This document shows, piece by piece, positions 14,174 to 21,910 of a stretch of DNA of 22,754 nucleotides. The position numbers and the translations under genes are program-made. The DNA comes from JALXDT01 sp964634755. GTDB taxonomy: Bacteria > Acidobacteriota > Aminicenantia > JAMOAD01. How positions within the stretch are numbered: the stretch's first letter is position 1; each line of letters begins with the position of its first letter. The stretch spans positions 1-22,754 of the forward strand of contig CAZWJH010000035.1 of NCBI GenBank assembly GCA_964634755.1, read 5' to 3'. Under the pieces are notes generated by a model. It was not told the DNA's origin. It searched no databases and worked only from the letters and a program-made list of their open reading frames with translations.

Positions 14174-15676
14174 ATGCCTTCATCCGTTTTAAGCTGCTAT
14201 TTTGTAGGCATTGAAGCCGAAGAAGTTATAATTGAAGCAGATGTCTCAAAAGGAGTTCCTCAATTTAATATCGTTGGACTTCCCGAGACAATGGTAAAAG
14301 AGAGTAGAGATAGAGTCAACTCTGTACTAAAAAACAATGGGTGGTCACCCCGGCTAAAAAAAATAGTAATAAATCTTGCACCCGCAGGTGTAAAAAAGAG
14401 CGGGGCACATTTTGATCTCCCGATTGCAATATCTCTTTTATTAGAGCAGGGACTAATAAAAAGAGAAAATATTAATAACTATTTTTTTATGGGAGAATTA
14501 TCTCTCGAAGGGAAATTAAGAGGCGTTGCCGGAATCCTTTCTGCAGCAATTTTTGCTAAAGATAAAGGAAAAATTTTGATAATACCAAAAGAGAATTTAA
14601 AAGAAGCTCTCTTAATAGAAAATTTAAAAATATTGGCATTTAATAATATTAAAGAAGTTGTTAGCTTTTTAAATGGAGAATTTTATCCTAAAAACACTCC
14701 AGAAGAAAGAATAGACCTCTTTCCGAATTATGATGTTGATTTCTCAGAGGTTGCGGGACAGTATCATGTAAAAAGAGCACTTGAAATTTCGGCTGCGGGA
14801 GGCCATAATGTTTTAATGGTGGGACCTCCGGGTTCAGGGAAATCAATGCTTGCAAAAAGAATTCCAACTATCCTACCAAAAATGACAACCGAAGAAATTA
14901 TTGAAACAACAAGAATTTACAGTATCGCAAAAAAATTGGATAAAAATATGCCTGTAATTAAAAGAAGACCATTCAGGGCACCACATCATACAATCTCCGA
15001 TGTCGGCCTTATCGGCGGAGGACAGCCTCCTTCCCCTGGGGAAGTAAGTCTTGCTCACAATGGGGTTCTGTTCCTTGATGAATTCCCTGAATTCAAAAGG
15101 AGTGCTCTTGAGGTTTTAAGACAGCCATTGGAAGACAAAAAGGTGCAAATTGTAAGAGCATCATCAAGTGTTGTATTTCCCGCAAATTTTATCTTAATAG
15201 GTGCAATGAACCCCTGTACTGATACTGTTTCAGGAGAGGAATGCCCCCATTACATAAGAAAAAGATATTACACAAGACTTTCAAAACCACTTTTGGATAG
15301 AATGGATATAATAGTGGAAGTCCCTCGTGTGCCAATTAATGAAATACGCTCAGAGAAAAAAAGAGAGAGTTCTTCTGAAATAAGAAAAAGAGTGGAATCC
15401 GCAAGAGAAACCCAAAGAGAAAGATTTGGGACATCCCTTAAAACAAATTCTGATATGAACAAAAAAGAGATAAAGGAATATATTGATTTAAACACTTCAT
15501 CACAAAAACTTCTTGATTTTTCCGTAGAAAAATTCAAACTTTCCGCAAGATCTTATGATAAAATATTAAAACTTTCAAGAACAATCGCTGATCTTGAAGG
15601 TATGGATAAAATTGAAGAGTCTCACATTGCAGAGGCTATTCAATACAGAATTTACGAAGATTCTTTATTATTCTGA
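14174..15676 (+). CDS. comM: ComM/YifB-family Mg-chelatase-like AAA+ ATPase
   Basis: 500 residues, the usual length. The N-terminal LonP/ChlI-like domain has VGLPETMVKESRDRV (34-48) and VINLAPAGVKKSGAHFDLPIA (65-85; split motif). The ATPase core has Walker A GPPGSGKS (217-224), RPFRAPHHTISD (265-276) and Walker B VLFLDE (298-303), followed by SKPLLDRMDI and the C-terminal helical domain SARSYDKILKLSRTIADLEG. ComM acts as a hexameric helicase promoting branch migration of incoming DNA in natural transformation. The homologue is widespread also in species not known to be transformable. The usual NPCPCGY...CxC loop is reduced here to NPCTDTVSGEEC with only two Cys. An AGGGGGT ribosome site overlaps the stop of the transglycosylase gene. 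Confidence 0.95.
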   Translation: MPSSVLSCYFVGIEAEEVIIEADVSKGVPQFNIVGLPETMVKESRDRVNSVLKNNGWSPRLKKIVINLAPAGVKKSGAHFDLPIAISLLLEQGLIKRENINNYFFMGELSLEGKLRGVAGILSAAIFAKDKGKILIIPKENLKEALLIENLKILAFNNIKEVVSFLNGEFYPKNTPEERIDLFPNYDVDFSEVAGQYHVKRALEISAAGGHNVLMVGPPGSGKSMLAKRIPTILPKMTTEEIIETTRIYSIAKKLDKNMPVIKRRPFRAPHHTISDVGLIGGGQPPSPGEVSLAHNGVLFLDEFPEFKRSALEVLRQPLEDKKVQIVRASSSVVFPANFILIGAMNPCTDTVSGEECPHYIRKRYYTRLSKPLLDRMDIIVEVPRVPINEIRSEKKRESSSEIRKRVESARETQRERFGTSLKTNSDMNKKEIKEYIDLNTSSQKLLDFSVEKFKLSARSYDKILKLSRTIADLEGMDKIEESHIAEAIQYRIYEDSLLF

Positions 15677-15690
15677 AGAAGGAGTAAGAA

Positions 15691-16551
15691 ATGGAAAGAG
15701 AAATAATAAAAGACTTTTATTACGGAGGAGATAGCTCCTTTTCCTTTTATCTTTTAAAAGGTAAAAAAAATATTTTAGTTGATAGTGCCACTTTGAATAG
15801 AACTGAAAAATTAAAAGATTTTTTAGAGAAAAATCTCAAAGAGGGAGAAAATTTGGATTATGTTTTATTAACCCATTCCCATTATGACCACTGTGGGGGA
15901 ATACCAATGTTAAAAGTGTTGTTCCCTAAAATCGAGGTTTGGGCATCAGAGAGAGCCGCTTCCATCTTTTCAAAGAAAAAGGCAAGAGCTTTTATAAAGG
16001 AGATGAACAGAGCTGAGGCAGGAAAAGAGTTTAAACATGATAATTACGAAACATTGAAAGTTGATAAAATTTTAAAGGAAGGAGATTCAATTTCAAATGG
16101 AAATTTTGAATTTACTATCCTTGAAACTCCCGGACATACAAAGTGCTCAATTTCATTTCATGATAAAGAAAAAAAAATACTCTTTCCCGGGGATGCTGTT
16201 GGGATTTTCGAAAAAAATGGCAAAATAAAACCGCTTTTTTTCTCAAGCTACTCAACCTACATAAAATCACTTAAAAGATTAAGTGAACTCGAAGTTAATA
16301 TTTTAGCATTACCCCATAACAAAGCGGTTGAAGGTAAAAAGGCAAAAAAATTTCTAAAAAAATCATATGAAAAAACAGTGGAAACCGGAGAAAAAATAAA
16401 AGAACTCCTATTAGAGGGAGATAATGAAGATTCAATAGTAAAAAATTTTCTTCTTAAAATCTTCAAAAAAGAGGATGCAATAGATCAACCCATGGAAACA
16501 TTTATGCTAAATTTATATTCTCTTGTAAGGGCTGTAGCAAAAGAAAGTTAG
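15691..16551 (+). CDS. Metallo-beta-lactamase-fold hydrolase
   Basis: 286 residues, cytoplasmic. The metal-binding motif THSHYDHCGG gives H62, H64, D66 and H67. The remaining ligands are H149 in ETPGHT, D168 in FPGDAV and H209 in LPHNKAV, so a full two-metal site is present. Overall this is like glyoxalase-II-type thioester or ester hydrolases, but substrate cannot be read from the sequence. Residues after about 215 form a helical Lys-rich cap. The start ATG is preceded by AGGAGT; the gene follows comM after 14 nt and is probably the last gene of the operon. Its TAG overlaps the TAA of the converging AOR gene. Confidence 0.92.
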   Translation: MEREIIKDFYYGGDSSFSFYLLKGKKNILVDSATLNRTEKLKDFLEKNLKEGENLDYVLLTHSHYDHCGGIPMLKVLFPKIEVWASERAASIFSKKKARAFIKEMNRAEAGKEFKHDNYETLKVDKILKEGDSISNGNFEFTILETPGHTKCSISFHDKEKKILFPGDAVGIFEKNGKIKPLFFSSYSTYIKSLKRLSELEVNILALPHNKAVEGKKAKKFLKKSYEKTVETGEKIKELLLEGDNEDSIVKNFLLKIFKKEDAIDQPMETFMLNLYSLVRAVAKES

Positions 16552-18341
16552 CTTATCTCCAACTCCTTTAACTTTGCCTTTGTAGGTATGCTTGTTTTGG
16601 GATCCCAGCCTCTTTCTATGTAATAATTGTGTAAAAGCTTTCCGTAAAATCCTTCTTTTGTAAGAACTTTTCCTTTTCCTGCACCATAGGAAAGTGGCTC
16701 TTTGAAAAATCTTTCTGGTAAAACATCATCTCTTATATCAAACCCTTCCCTTACATTAAACATCTTTTCAGTATTGAATATTCTTTCACCTACCTTGAGA
16801 AAATCCGCTTCAGTATAACCTATGCCGGTTATTGCATTTATAAAGTTTCTCATACCATCATTTTTATATCCGAAAAATGCGAATCTGCAGATACCTAAAG
16901 AATCAAGAAGTGCTCCTCTGTCCTGGCTTCTCTTGTTTCCTCCATTAAGATGACAAGCTCCTCTGTTGGAAGTGGCATAACTTATACCTGTTCTTGGGCT
17001 TACATGAACATTCCAGGCAGCAAGCTCATGTCCTTTTACATGAATTGCAAATTCAGAAGAGCCTTTTCCGATTTTTTCCGACAAGAATTTAACTCCCCTT
17101 GAAACATAAACACCCACACCATCCTTATAAACAATCTTTTTCATCATTTTCAAAATAGCATCAACATTTCCCCATTTAAGATCAATTCCATCAAGAAATT
17201 TTATGTCAATTAACCCTTTTTCATAAGCCTCCATTAAAAACCCTATTGTGTTTCCTATTGAAATCGCATCTACTCCATAATCGTCAGCATCAAAGATCTC
17301 CTTTAAAAGTCCAGCAAGATCAGACACCAACAGATTTGCTCCTAACATTGTCCCTGTTTCATATTCAGGCCCATCGTGGGAAATTCCTGCATAAGGTCCG
17401 TCGGTAATAACCCCGCTCTTTTTACAGGCAAGCATGCAGGTGTAGCAGGCATAATTTTTGACCCAGTACTTTTTTCGAGCGGCTTCAGCACCTATTTTAT
17501 CTATCTCCTTAAATGTCCCCTCCCTGTAGTTTTTTACTGCCTGAGAACCTCTTCTACTTGATGAAACCAAAGCTCCTGCTGTCCCATTGAGCCTCCAATT
17601 AAGTGTCTGTCCTGAGTTTCTGAAAATCTTTCTGTGCTTTTCAAGTAATTCCACAAAATCTTTATGATTGCTGACCGGAGGTATTTTTGTTCCTCTTACT
17701 GCAATTGCTTTAAGCTTTTTGGAACCCATAACAGCACCAACACCTCCTCTCCCCGCAGCTCTTGAAGCTGTGTGTAAAACGCTTGAGTATTCAACCAAAT
17801 TTTCACCCGAAGGTCCTATGTAAATCACCTGAAATTTTTTATCATCAAGCTCTTCTTTTATTCTTTTATCAAACTCATTTGTTCCCATTCCCCAGAACTT
17901 TCTTGCATCCTTTATTTCGATTTTATCATTCTTTATGTAAATATAAACAGGATATGGAGATTTTCCCCTTATAATAATTCCATCATAACCGGCAAATTTT
18001 ATTTCAGGAGCAAAAAAACCTCCCACACTGGAATAACTCAGAGTGGATGAATGGGTATATTTTTTCTTTACCGGAGATGTATGAGGGGATTTTGTAATAA
18101 CCGTTAATCTTGAAGCGGAAGGAACAGGAAAACCAGAAAGAGGACCTGCCATAAACATAAGAAGATTATCCTCTCCGTATGGATCTGTACCGGGTTTAAG
18201 ATTATCATATAGAATTTTTGCGCCGAATCCTCTGCCTCCCAAATAGTTCACTATTAAATTTTCACTCACAGGCATTTTCTCAATTTTACCTGTGGTAAGA
18301 TTTATATCAAGAAAAATACTGTGATATCCTTTTATTTTCAT
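16548..18341 (-). CDS. Aldehyde:ferredoxin oxidoreductase family tungsto/molybdo-enzyme
   Basis: 597 residues, the normal length for AOR. It oxidises aldehydes to carboxylic acids (or, for some members, reduces acids) using a tungstopterin and a [4Fe-4S] cluster. The cluster ligands are visible: C299-x2-C302-x3-C306 in NYACYTCMLACKKSG and C485 in LGICRFAFF. Pterin-binding regions include NYLGGRGFGAKILYD (32-46), GPLSG, ASRAAGRGGVGAVMGSKKLKA (192-211; split) and the H/R-rich ATSNRGACHLNGG. There is no signal peptide. The start overlaps the stop of the Tat-signal ferredoxin gene (ATGA), so the two are subunits of one enzyme, like other AOR pairs with DmsB/NrfC-like partners. Which aldehyde is used is not clear from sequence. 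Confidence 0.95.
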   Translation of the reverse strand: MKIKGYHSIFLDINLTTGKIEKMPVSENLIVNYLGGRGFGAKILYDNLKPGTDPYGEDNLLMFMAGPLSGFPVPSASRLTVITKSPHTSPVKKKYTHSSTLSYSSVGGFFAPEIKFAGYDGIIIRGKSPYPVYIYIKNDKIEIKDARKFWGMGTNEFDKRIKEELDDKKFQVIYIGPSGENLVEYSSVLHTASRAAGRGGVGAVMGSKKLKAIAVRGTKIPPVSNHKDFVELLEKHRKIFRNSGQTLNWRLNGTAGALVSSSRRGSQAVKNYREGTFKEIDKIGAEAARKKYWVKNYACYTCMLACKKSGVITDGPYAGISHDGPEYETGTMLGANLLVSDLAGLLKEIFDADDYGVDAISIGNTIGFLMEAYEKGLIDIKFLDGIDLKWGNVDAILKMMKKIVYKDGVGVYVSRGVKFLSEKIGKGSSEFAIHVKGHELAAWNVHVSPRTGISYATSNRGACHLNGGNKRSQDRGALLDSLGICRFAFFGYKNDGMRNFINAITGIGYTEADFLKVGERIFNTEKMFNVREGFDIRDDVLPERFFKEPLSYGAGKGKVLTKEGFYGKLLHNYYIERGWDPKTSIPTKAKLKELEIS

Positions 18342-19039
18342 TGCACCTTACCTCCTTTGCCTTTGTACCATTCTTTAGCCAAAATTTCAGCAATTTTATC
18401 AGGTTTCATCTTATAAAACCTCCTCTTATCAATCTTCCCCTTTACAAAATGCAAAGCTCCGTAAGGGCAATATTTTACACACTGTGGATCTCCTCCGCAC
18501 AAATTACACATACCGGTAGGTCTTCTGTTTACTTCATCAAAAATGATAACTCCTGCGCTCTTCTCTTTACATGCCCTCGCACAATTTCCACAATGCATAC
18601 ATACGGTAGGGTCATAAACAATATTACCCAATACAGCATCTCTCGAAAGCGCTTTTTTACCTGTTCTCTTATTAATAGGAGAAGGGCATGTATTAACACA
18701 TGGAGAATCTGTACAGAATTGACAAACATTTGGTACAAAAGTATCAGGATTATAAGAATAAACCTTTATATTTGCAAGGGAGGGGTCACCAAGACCTGGA
18801 TACTCTTTACCTGCAATCCTAATCGGATGATTTGAAGCAGAGCATACGGTCTCACAGGTTCTACATCCAGCACATTTTTCATATTCAACTATTATCATAG
18901 AATAAGAGCCATCTTCTCCAAAGGACAGGGAAACCATACCAACTCCTTTAAAAAGAAAAAGAGCTCCTCCGATTGCCACATTCTCAATAAATTTTCTTCT
19001 TGAAATTGTTTTTCTCTTTTCTTGCTTAATCTCCTCCAT
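18338..19039 (-). CDS. Four-cluster ferredoxin subunit with Tat-type signal (DmsB/NrfC-like)
   Basis: 233 residues. Sixteen Cys are arranged as four [4Fe-4S] motifs: C56/59/62/66, C106/109/114/118, C147/150/153/157 and C178/181/187/191, the layout of DmsB, NrfC and PsrB electron-transfer subunits. The N-terminus carries SRRKFIENVAIGGALFLF, a good twin-arginine motif and hydrophobic stretch. No clear AxA cleavage site follows, so the segment might remain as a membrane anchor. It most likely passes electrons from the AOR protein encoded just downstream to a membrane quinone or other carrier; no membrane subunit lies nearby. An AAGGAGG ribosome site precedes the start. It is 67 nt after the MGMT-like gene and may share that promoter. 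Confidence 0.94.
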   Translation of the reverse strand: MEEIKQEKRKTISRRKFIENVAIGGALFLFKGVGMVSLSFGEDGSYSMIIVEYEKCAGCRTCETVCSASNHPIRIAGKEYPGLGDPSLANIKVYSYNPDTFVPNVCQFCTDSPCVNTCPSPINKRTGKKALSRDAVLGNIVYDPTVCMHCGNCARACKEKSAGVIIFDEVNRRPTGMCNLCGGDPQCVKYCPYGALHFVKGKIDKRRFYKMKPDKIAEILAKEWYKGKGGKVQ

Positions 19040-19106
19040 TAAAGCCTCCTTATTGTTTTCTATGCAAAAAACAGATTATCCAATAACAAGAAAAAATTTT
19101 CCTCTA

Positions 19107-19589
19107 TTAAAAATTTTCAAAAAGATATTTTTCATAATTATCAACTTTATACTTTTTTCCCTTTTTAATAATTTTGAACCCTTCTCTTTCAAGGAGCTTT
19201 TTTTGATTCTCAACTCCTCCCGGAAATTTTTCATTTAGAACACCACCTTCTTTTAGTGTCCTCCAATAAGGAATTATGTTTTTTTCACCTTTTTCTCTCT
19301 TTTCCTCAGCAGCAAAGGCAGAAATTTTTGCAAAAATTCCGGTAGTTATCGGACATCCAATTGTAGCTCCATGTTTTTCTGCTACTATCTTTCTAATTAT
19401 GTTTATCGTAATAAGTTTTCCATACGGAACTTTTCTCATGATAGAATCAACTTCAAGTGGAGAAGGAATGACAAGAGTATCTCCTGTTTTTGTACCCCAT
19501 TTACCAATCATTTTACCGCTTATTGGAACTACTTTAGGAAGATCTTTACTATCATTAAGCTTTTCAACCCAGCTTTTTTTCTTTACCAT
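19107..19589 (-). CDS. MGMT/ATL-like DNA-binding domain protein lacking the PCHR motif
   Basis: 160 residues. The central part matches the alkylguanine-DNA alkyltransferase C-terminal fold: VDSIMRKVPYGKLITINIIRKIVAEKHG (48-74; a split of the helix-turn-helix region), then PYWRTLKEGG and KFPGGVENQKKLLEREGF. The alkyl-accepting PCHR box is absent; the aligned segment reads GCPITTGIF, with C79 before the Pro. Such proteins are usually annotated as MGMT-family and may act like alkyltransferase-like (ATL) proteins or have another function. The C-terminus is Lys-rich. It has its own sigma-70 promoter (19614-19642) and an AAGGAGAT ribosome site, and is the first gene before the ferredoxin-AOR pair. 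No functional link to AOR is evident. Confidence 0.85.
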   Translation of the reverse strand: MVKKKSWVEKLNDSKDLPKVVPISGKMIGKWGTKTGDTLVIPSPLEVDSIMRKVPYGKLITINIIRKIVAEKHGATIGCPITTGIFAKISAFAAEEKREKGEKNIIPYWRTLKEGGVLNEKFPGGVENQKKLLEREGFKIIKKGKKYKVDNYEKYLFENF

Positions 19590-19613
19590 CTTAAAATCTC
19601 CTTCTTATATTTA

Positions 19614-19642
19614 ACTATAAGAATTTTAACTTTGTTTGTCAA
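19614..19642 (-). promoter_or_regulatory. Sigma-70 promoter of the MGMT-like gene
   Basis: Minus strand: -35 TTGACA (19642-19637, perfect), 17-bp spacer, -10 TATAGT (19619-19614). Start expected near 19607, giving a leader of about 18 nt that contains AAGGAGAT. The -35 lies within the short palindrome GTTTGTCAAAC and overlaps the possible -35 of the facing promoter. Confidence 0.75.
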
Positions 19643-19666
19643 ACGATTGGGGTAATATGTTATAAT
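19636..19666 (+). promoter_or_regulatory. Extended -10 promoter of the glycosyltransferase gene, leaderless
   Basis: TGTTATAAT (19658-19666) is a full extended -10 element with a perfect TATAAT. A TTGTCA (19636-19641) is present upstream but at 19-bp spacing. The expected start near 19673 coincides with the ATG at 19674, so the transcript would have no leader and no Shine-Dalgarno sequence. Confidence 0.65.
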
Positions 19667-19673
19667 TTTTTAA

Positions 19674-20510
19674 ATGAAAACAACTATCGTTTCAGTAATT
19701 ATCCCTGTATTTGAAAGATATGAGAGGTTTATTGAAGCGGTTGAGTCTGTTTTAAGACAAACATTTAAAGATTTTGAATTAATAGTCATAGATGATGGTT
19801 CTAAAGATCAAAGAATAGAATGGTTTTCTCTATCAAGTGGAGCAAAATATATAAGGATAGAGCATAGTGGGAAACCGGGATTTGTAAGAAACAGAGGAGT
19901 TGAAATAGCAAGAGGAGAGTACATAGCTTTTCTTGACTCGGATGATATGTGGAATCTTAAAAAGCTTGAAATACAGCTCTCCTTTATGAAAAAAAACTCT
20001 TTTAGAATCTCACACACAAAGGAATTATGGGTAAAAAACGGGAAATTAATAAGCCAAAAAAAGCAAAAGCATAAAAGAGAAGGGGATATTTTCAAAGATG
20101 CTTTAAAAAAATGCATTGTAGGACCTTCAACCGTAATGATGGAAAGAAGCCTTTTTGAAGAATTCGGGGGATTCAGAGAAGATCTTGAAATAGCAGAAGA
20201 TTATGAGCTATGGCTTAGAATTTTGTCAAAGTATGAGATAGGATATATAAACACTCTTTTAACCATAAAAAGGGCAGGAAATTGGCCACAACTTTCGGAA
20301 AAATACGGACAAATAGAAATATTCAGAATAGAAGGGTTAAAAAAACTTATCGAAGAAAAGTTCTTTCAAGGAGGAAAAATGGAACTGGCAAAAAAAGAAC
20401 TGTTAAGGAAAATAAATATTTACATGAGAGGATTAATTAAAAGAAATAAACAGGAAGAATACAAAAAATGGGAGCAATACTTAAACAAGCTCTCATTAGA
20501 GCATCCTTGA
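19674..20510 (+). CDS. Family 2 glycosyltransferase
   Basis: 278 residues, soluble GT-A fold enzyme that moves a sugar from a nucleotide-sugar to a surface-polysaccharide or lipid acceptor. Signatures: SVIIPVFERYERFIEAVESV (7-26; start of fold), IDDGS with D40/D41, the nucleotide-sugar loop GFVRNRGVEIARGEYIAFLD, DSDD metal motif (88-91), and EDYELWLRI, which carries the catalytic-base position in this family. The C-terminal 60 residues are helical and basic. There is no membrane segment. The donor and acceptor cannot be read from sequence. The gene stands alone behind an extended -10 promoter, and its stop codon lies in the -35 of the next promoter. Confidence 0.95.
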   Translation: MKTTIVSVIIPVFERYERFIEAVESVLRQTFKDFELIVIDDGSKDQRIEWFSLSSGAKYIRIEHSGKPGFVRNRGVEIARGEYIAFLDSDDMWNLKKLEIQLSFMKKNSFRISHTKELWVKNGKLISQKKQKHKREGDIFKDALKKCIVGPSTVMMERSLFEEFGGFREDLEIAEDYELWLRILSKYEIGYINTLLTIKRAGNWPQLSEKYGQIEIFRIEGLKKLIEEKFFQGGKMELAKKELLRKINIYMRGLIKRNKQEEYKKWEQYLNKLSLEHP

Positions 20511-20535
20511 TATAAAAGGTTATTTATGTTATAAA
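20507..20535 (+). promoter_or_regulatory. Promoter of the PASTA-rpe-bamD operon, leaderless
   Basis: -35 TTGATA (20507-20512, overlapping the glycosyltransferase TGA), 17-bp spacer, -10 TATAAA (20530-20535) with an extending TG at 20527-20528. The expected start near 20542 lies 2 nt before the ATG at 20544, and no Shine-Dalgarno sequence is present. Confidence 0.68.
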
Positions 20536-20543
20536 TCAAAGTT

Positions 20544-21266
20544 ATGAAAAGCAAAATTTTAAAAAATTTTCTTAAATTTTCCCTATGGACATCACTCTAT
20601 ATTTTTATCTTTCTATTTTCAGCTTTTATAACAATGTTTATGCTTATAAAGGGAGAAACTTATAGAGTACCTGATCTAAGAGGGAAAACAGAAGAGGAAG
20701 CAATTAAAATTCTCACTAAGAAAGAACTTTATTTGAAAAAAAGAAGAGAAGTTTTTAGTATAGACTATCCGGAAGGAACAATAGTAAATCAATATCCTGC
20801 GCCAGGAGAAAAAATAAAAAAAAGACACTTTATAATTGTTGATATAAGCAGTGGAGGAGAGAGAGTTAAGGTTCCGGATCTTATTCAAAAAAATCTAAGA
20901 GCTGCTCAAATGGAACTGGAACAGTATACACTTAAAATCAAAAGGATTTCATCCATTCATTATAAATTCCAATCTCAGGACATAATAGCGCAAAATCCTC
21001 CTCCCGGAACAGAAACATTCAAAAAAAGCGGGATTGATGTACTTGTCTCAAGTGGACCTCGTACTCTTGCTTACATAATGCCTGATCTCATAGGAAAAAA
21101 TATTGCAGATGTCTTAACAATTTTTGATAAATACGGATTAAAAATAGAAGGTATAAGAGAGGTCCAGTATGAAGGAATTCCGCGAGGCACAATAGTCAGA
21201 CAAACGCCTCTTTCAGGATATAAAATAAAAAGAGGAAATATTATAATTCTGGATGTGGTAAAATGA
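20544..21266 (+). CDS. Membrane-anchored protein with three PASTA domains
   Basis: 240 residues. One N-terminal membrane helix (about 14-35) with a basic cytoplasmic tail is followed by three PASTA repeats outside the cytoplasmic membrane: about 38-104 (YRVPDLRGKTEEEAIKIL ... VNQYPAPGEKIKK), 107-172 (VKVPDLIQKNLRAAQMEL ... AQNPPPGTETFKK) and 177-240 (YIMPDLIGKNIADVLTIF ... VRQTPLSGYKIKRG). PASTA domains bind peptidoglycan fragments or beta-lactam-like ligands in kinases and penicillin-binding proteins. Here no kinase or transpeptidase domain is attached. The gene is coupled to rpe by a 4-nt overlap. A role in wall sensing or as a partner of a separate kinase is inference. Confidence 0.93.
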   Translation: MKSKILKNFLKFSLWTSLYIFIFLFSAFITMFMLIKGETYRVPDLRGKTEEEAIKILTKKELYLKKRREVFSIDYPEGTIVNQYPAPGEKIKKRHFIIVDISSGGERVKVPDLIQKNLRAAQMELEQYTLKIKRISSIHYKFQSQDIIAQNPPPGTETFKKSGIDVLVSSGPRTLAYIMPDLIGKNIADVLTIFDKYGLKIEGIREVQYEGIPRGTIVRQTPLSGYKIKRGNIIILDVVK

Positions 21267-21910
21267 TAGCACCTTCAATTTTATCAGCTGATTTCTCCAG
21301 ACTCGGAGAAGAAATTAAAAAAGTTGAAGAGGGTGGAGCGGATATACTTCACCTTGACATAATGGATGGACACTTTGTCCCTCAGATTACAATAGGACCT
21401 TCTGTTGTTAAATCAATAAGAAAAATCACTGAACTAACTCTTGATGTTCATTTAATGGTAACAAACCCTGATGAAAATATAGATTCATTTGTTAAAGCCG
21501 GAGCAGATATGATTTCATTTCACTTTGAAACAGCCCATACCCCTTTTAGGACGATCTCCAAAATTAAAGAAAGTGGGTTAAAGGCAGGAATAGCATTAAA
21601 TCCATTAACACCGATTTCTTCAGTATTGGATGCTTTACCATATATAGATTTTGTTCTTCTTATGAGTGTTTCTCCGGGTTACGGAGGACAGAGTTTTATT
21701 CCCTCTGTTTTGGATAAGATAAAAAAGATGAGAACTATAATAGATAGAAATGGATACAATACGCTTATTGAAGTGGATGGCGGAGTAAAGGGAGATAATC
21801 TTGAAAGCTTAAAAGAAGCTGGGGTTGATATTTTTGTTGCGGGAAGTTATGTTTTTAAAAGCAAAAATCCCACGGAAACAGTAAAAAAAATGAAGGAGAT
21901 TTTAGGATGA
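21263..21910 (+). CDS. rpe: Ribulose-phosphate 3-epimerase
   Basis: Interconverts ribulose 5-phosphate and xylulose 5-phosphate in the pentose phosphate pathway; cytoplasmic TIM-barrel enzyme. Length 215 is normal. Family motifs: APSILSADFSRLG (3-15), LHLDIMDGHFVPQ with metal ligands H30 and D32, LDVHLMV with H63, MSVSPGYGGQSF (134-145) and VDGGV with catalytic D172, then the phosphate-binding VAGSYVF. Translation is coupled to both neighbours by ATGA overlaps (21263-21266 and 21907-21910). Nothing is missing. Confidence 0.98.
   Translation: MIAPSILSADFSRLGEEIKKVEEGGADILHLDIMDGHFVPQITIGPSVVKSIRKITELTLDVHLMVTNPDENIDSFVKAGADMISFHFETAHTPFRTISKIKESGLKAGIALNPLTPISSVLDALPYIDFVLLMSVSPGYGGQSFIPSVLDKIKKMRTIIDRNGYNTLIEVDGGVKGDNLESLKEAGVDIFVAGSYVFKSKNPTETVKKMKEILG

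Noticed and set aside
15326..15345. TTGGCAC on the minus strand inside comM as another sigma-54 promoter
   Set aside because: No -12 element at the right spacing and no gene start follows on that strand.
16544..16575. Inverted repeat AAAGTTA...TAACTTT at the convergent gene ends as a bidirectional terminator
   Set aside because: Only 7 A/T-rich pairs with an 18-nt loop and no T-run; too weak to call.
19040..19106. Separate promoter for the ferredoxin-AOR genes
   Set aside because: GATAAT-like and CATAGA-like boxes occur but without a matching -35 at 16-18 bp; co-transcription from the promoter at 19614-19642 is simpler.
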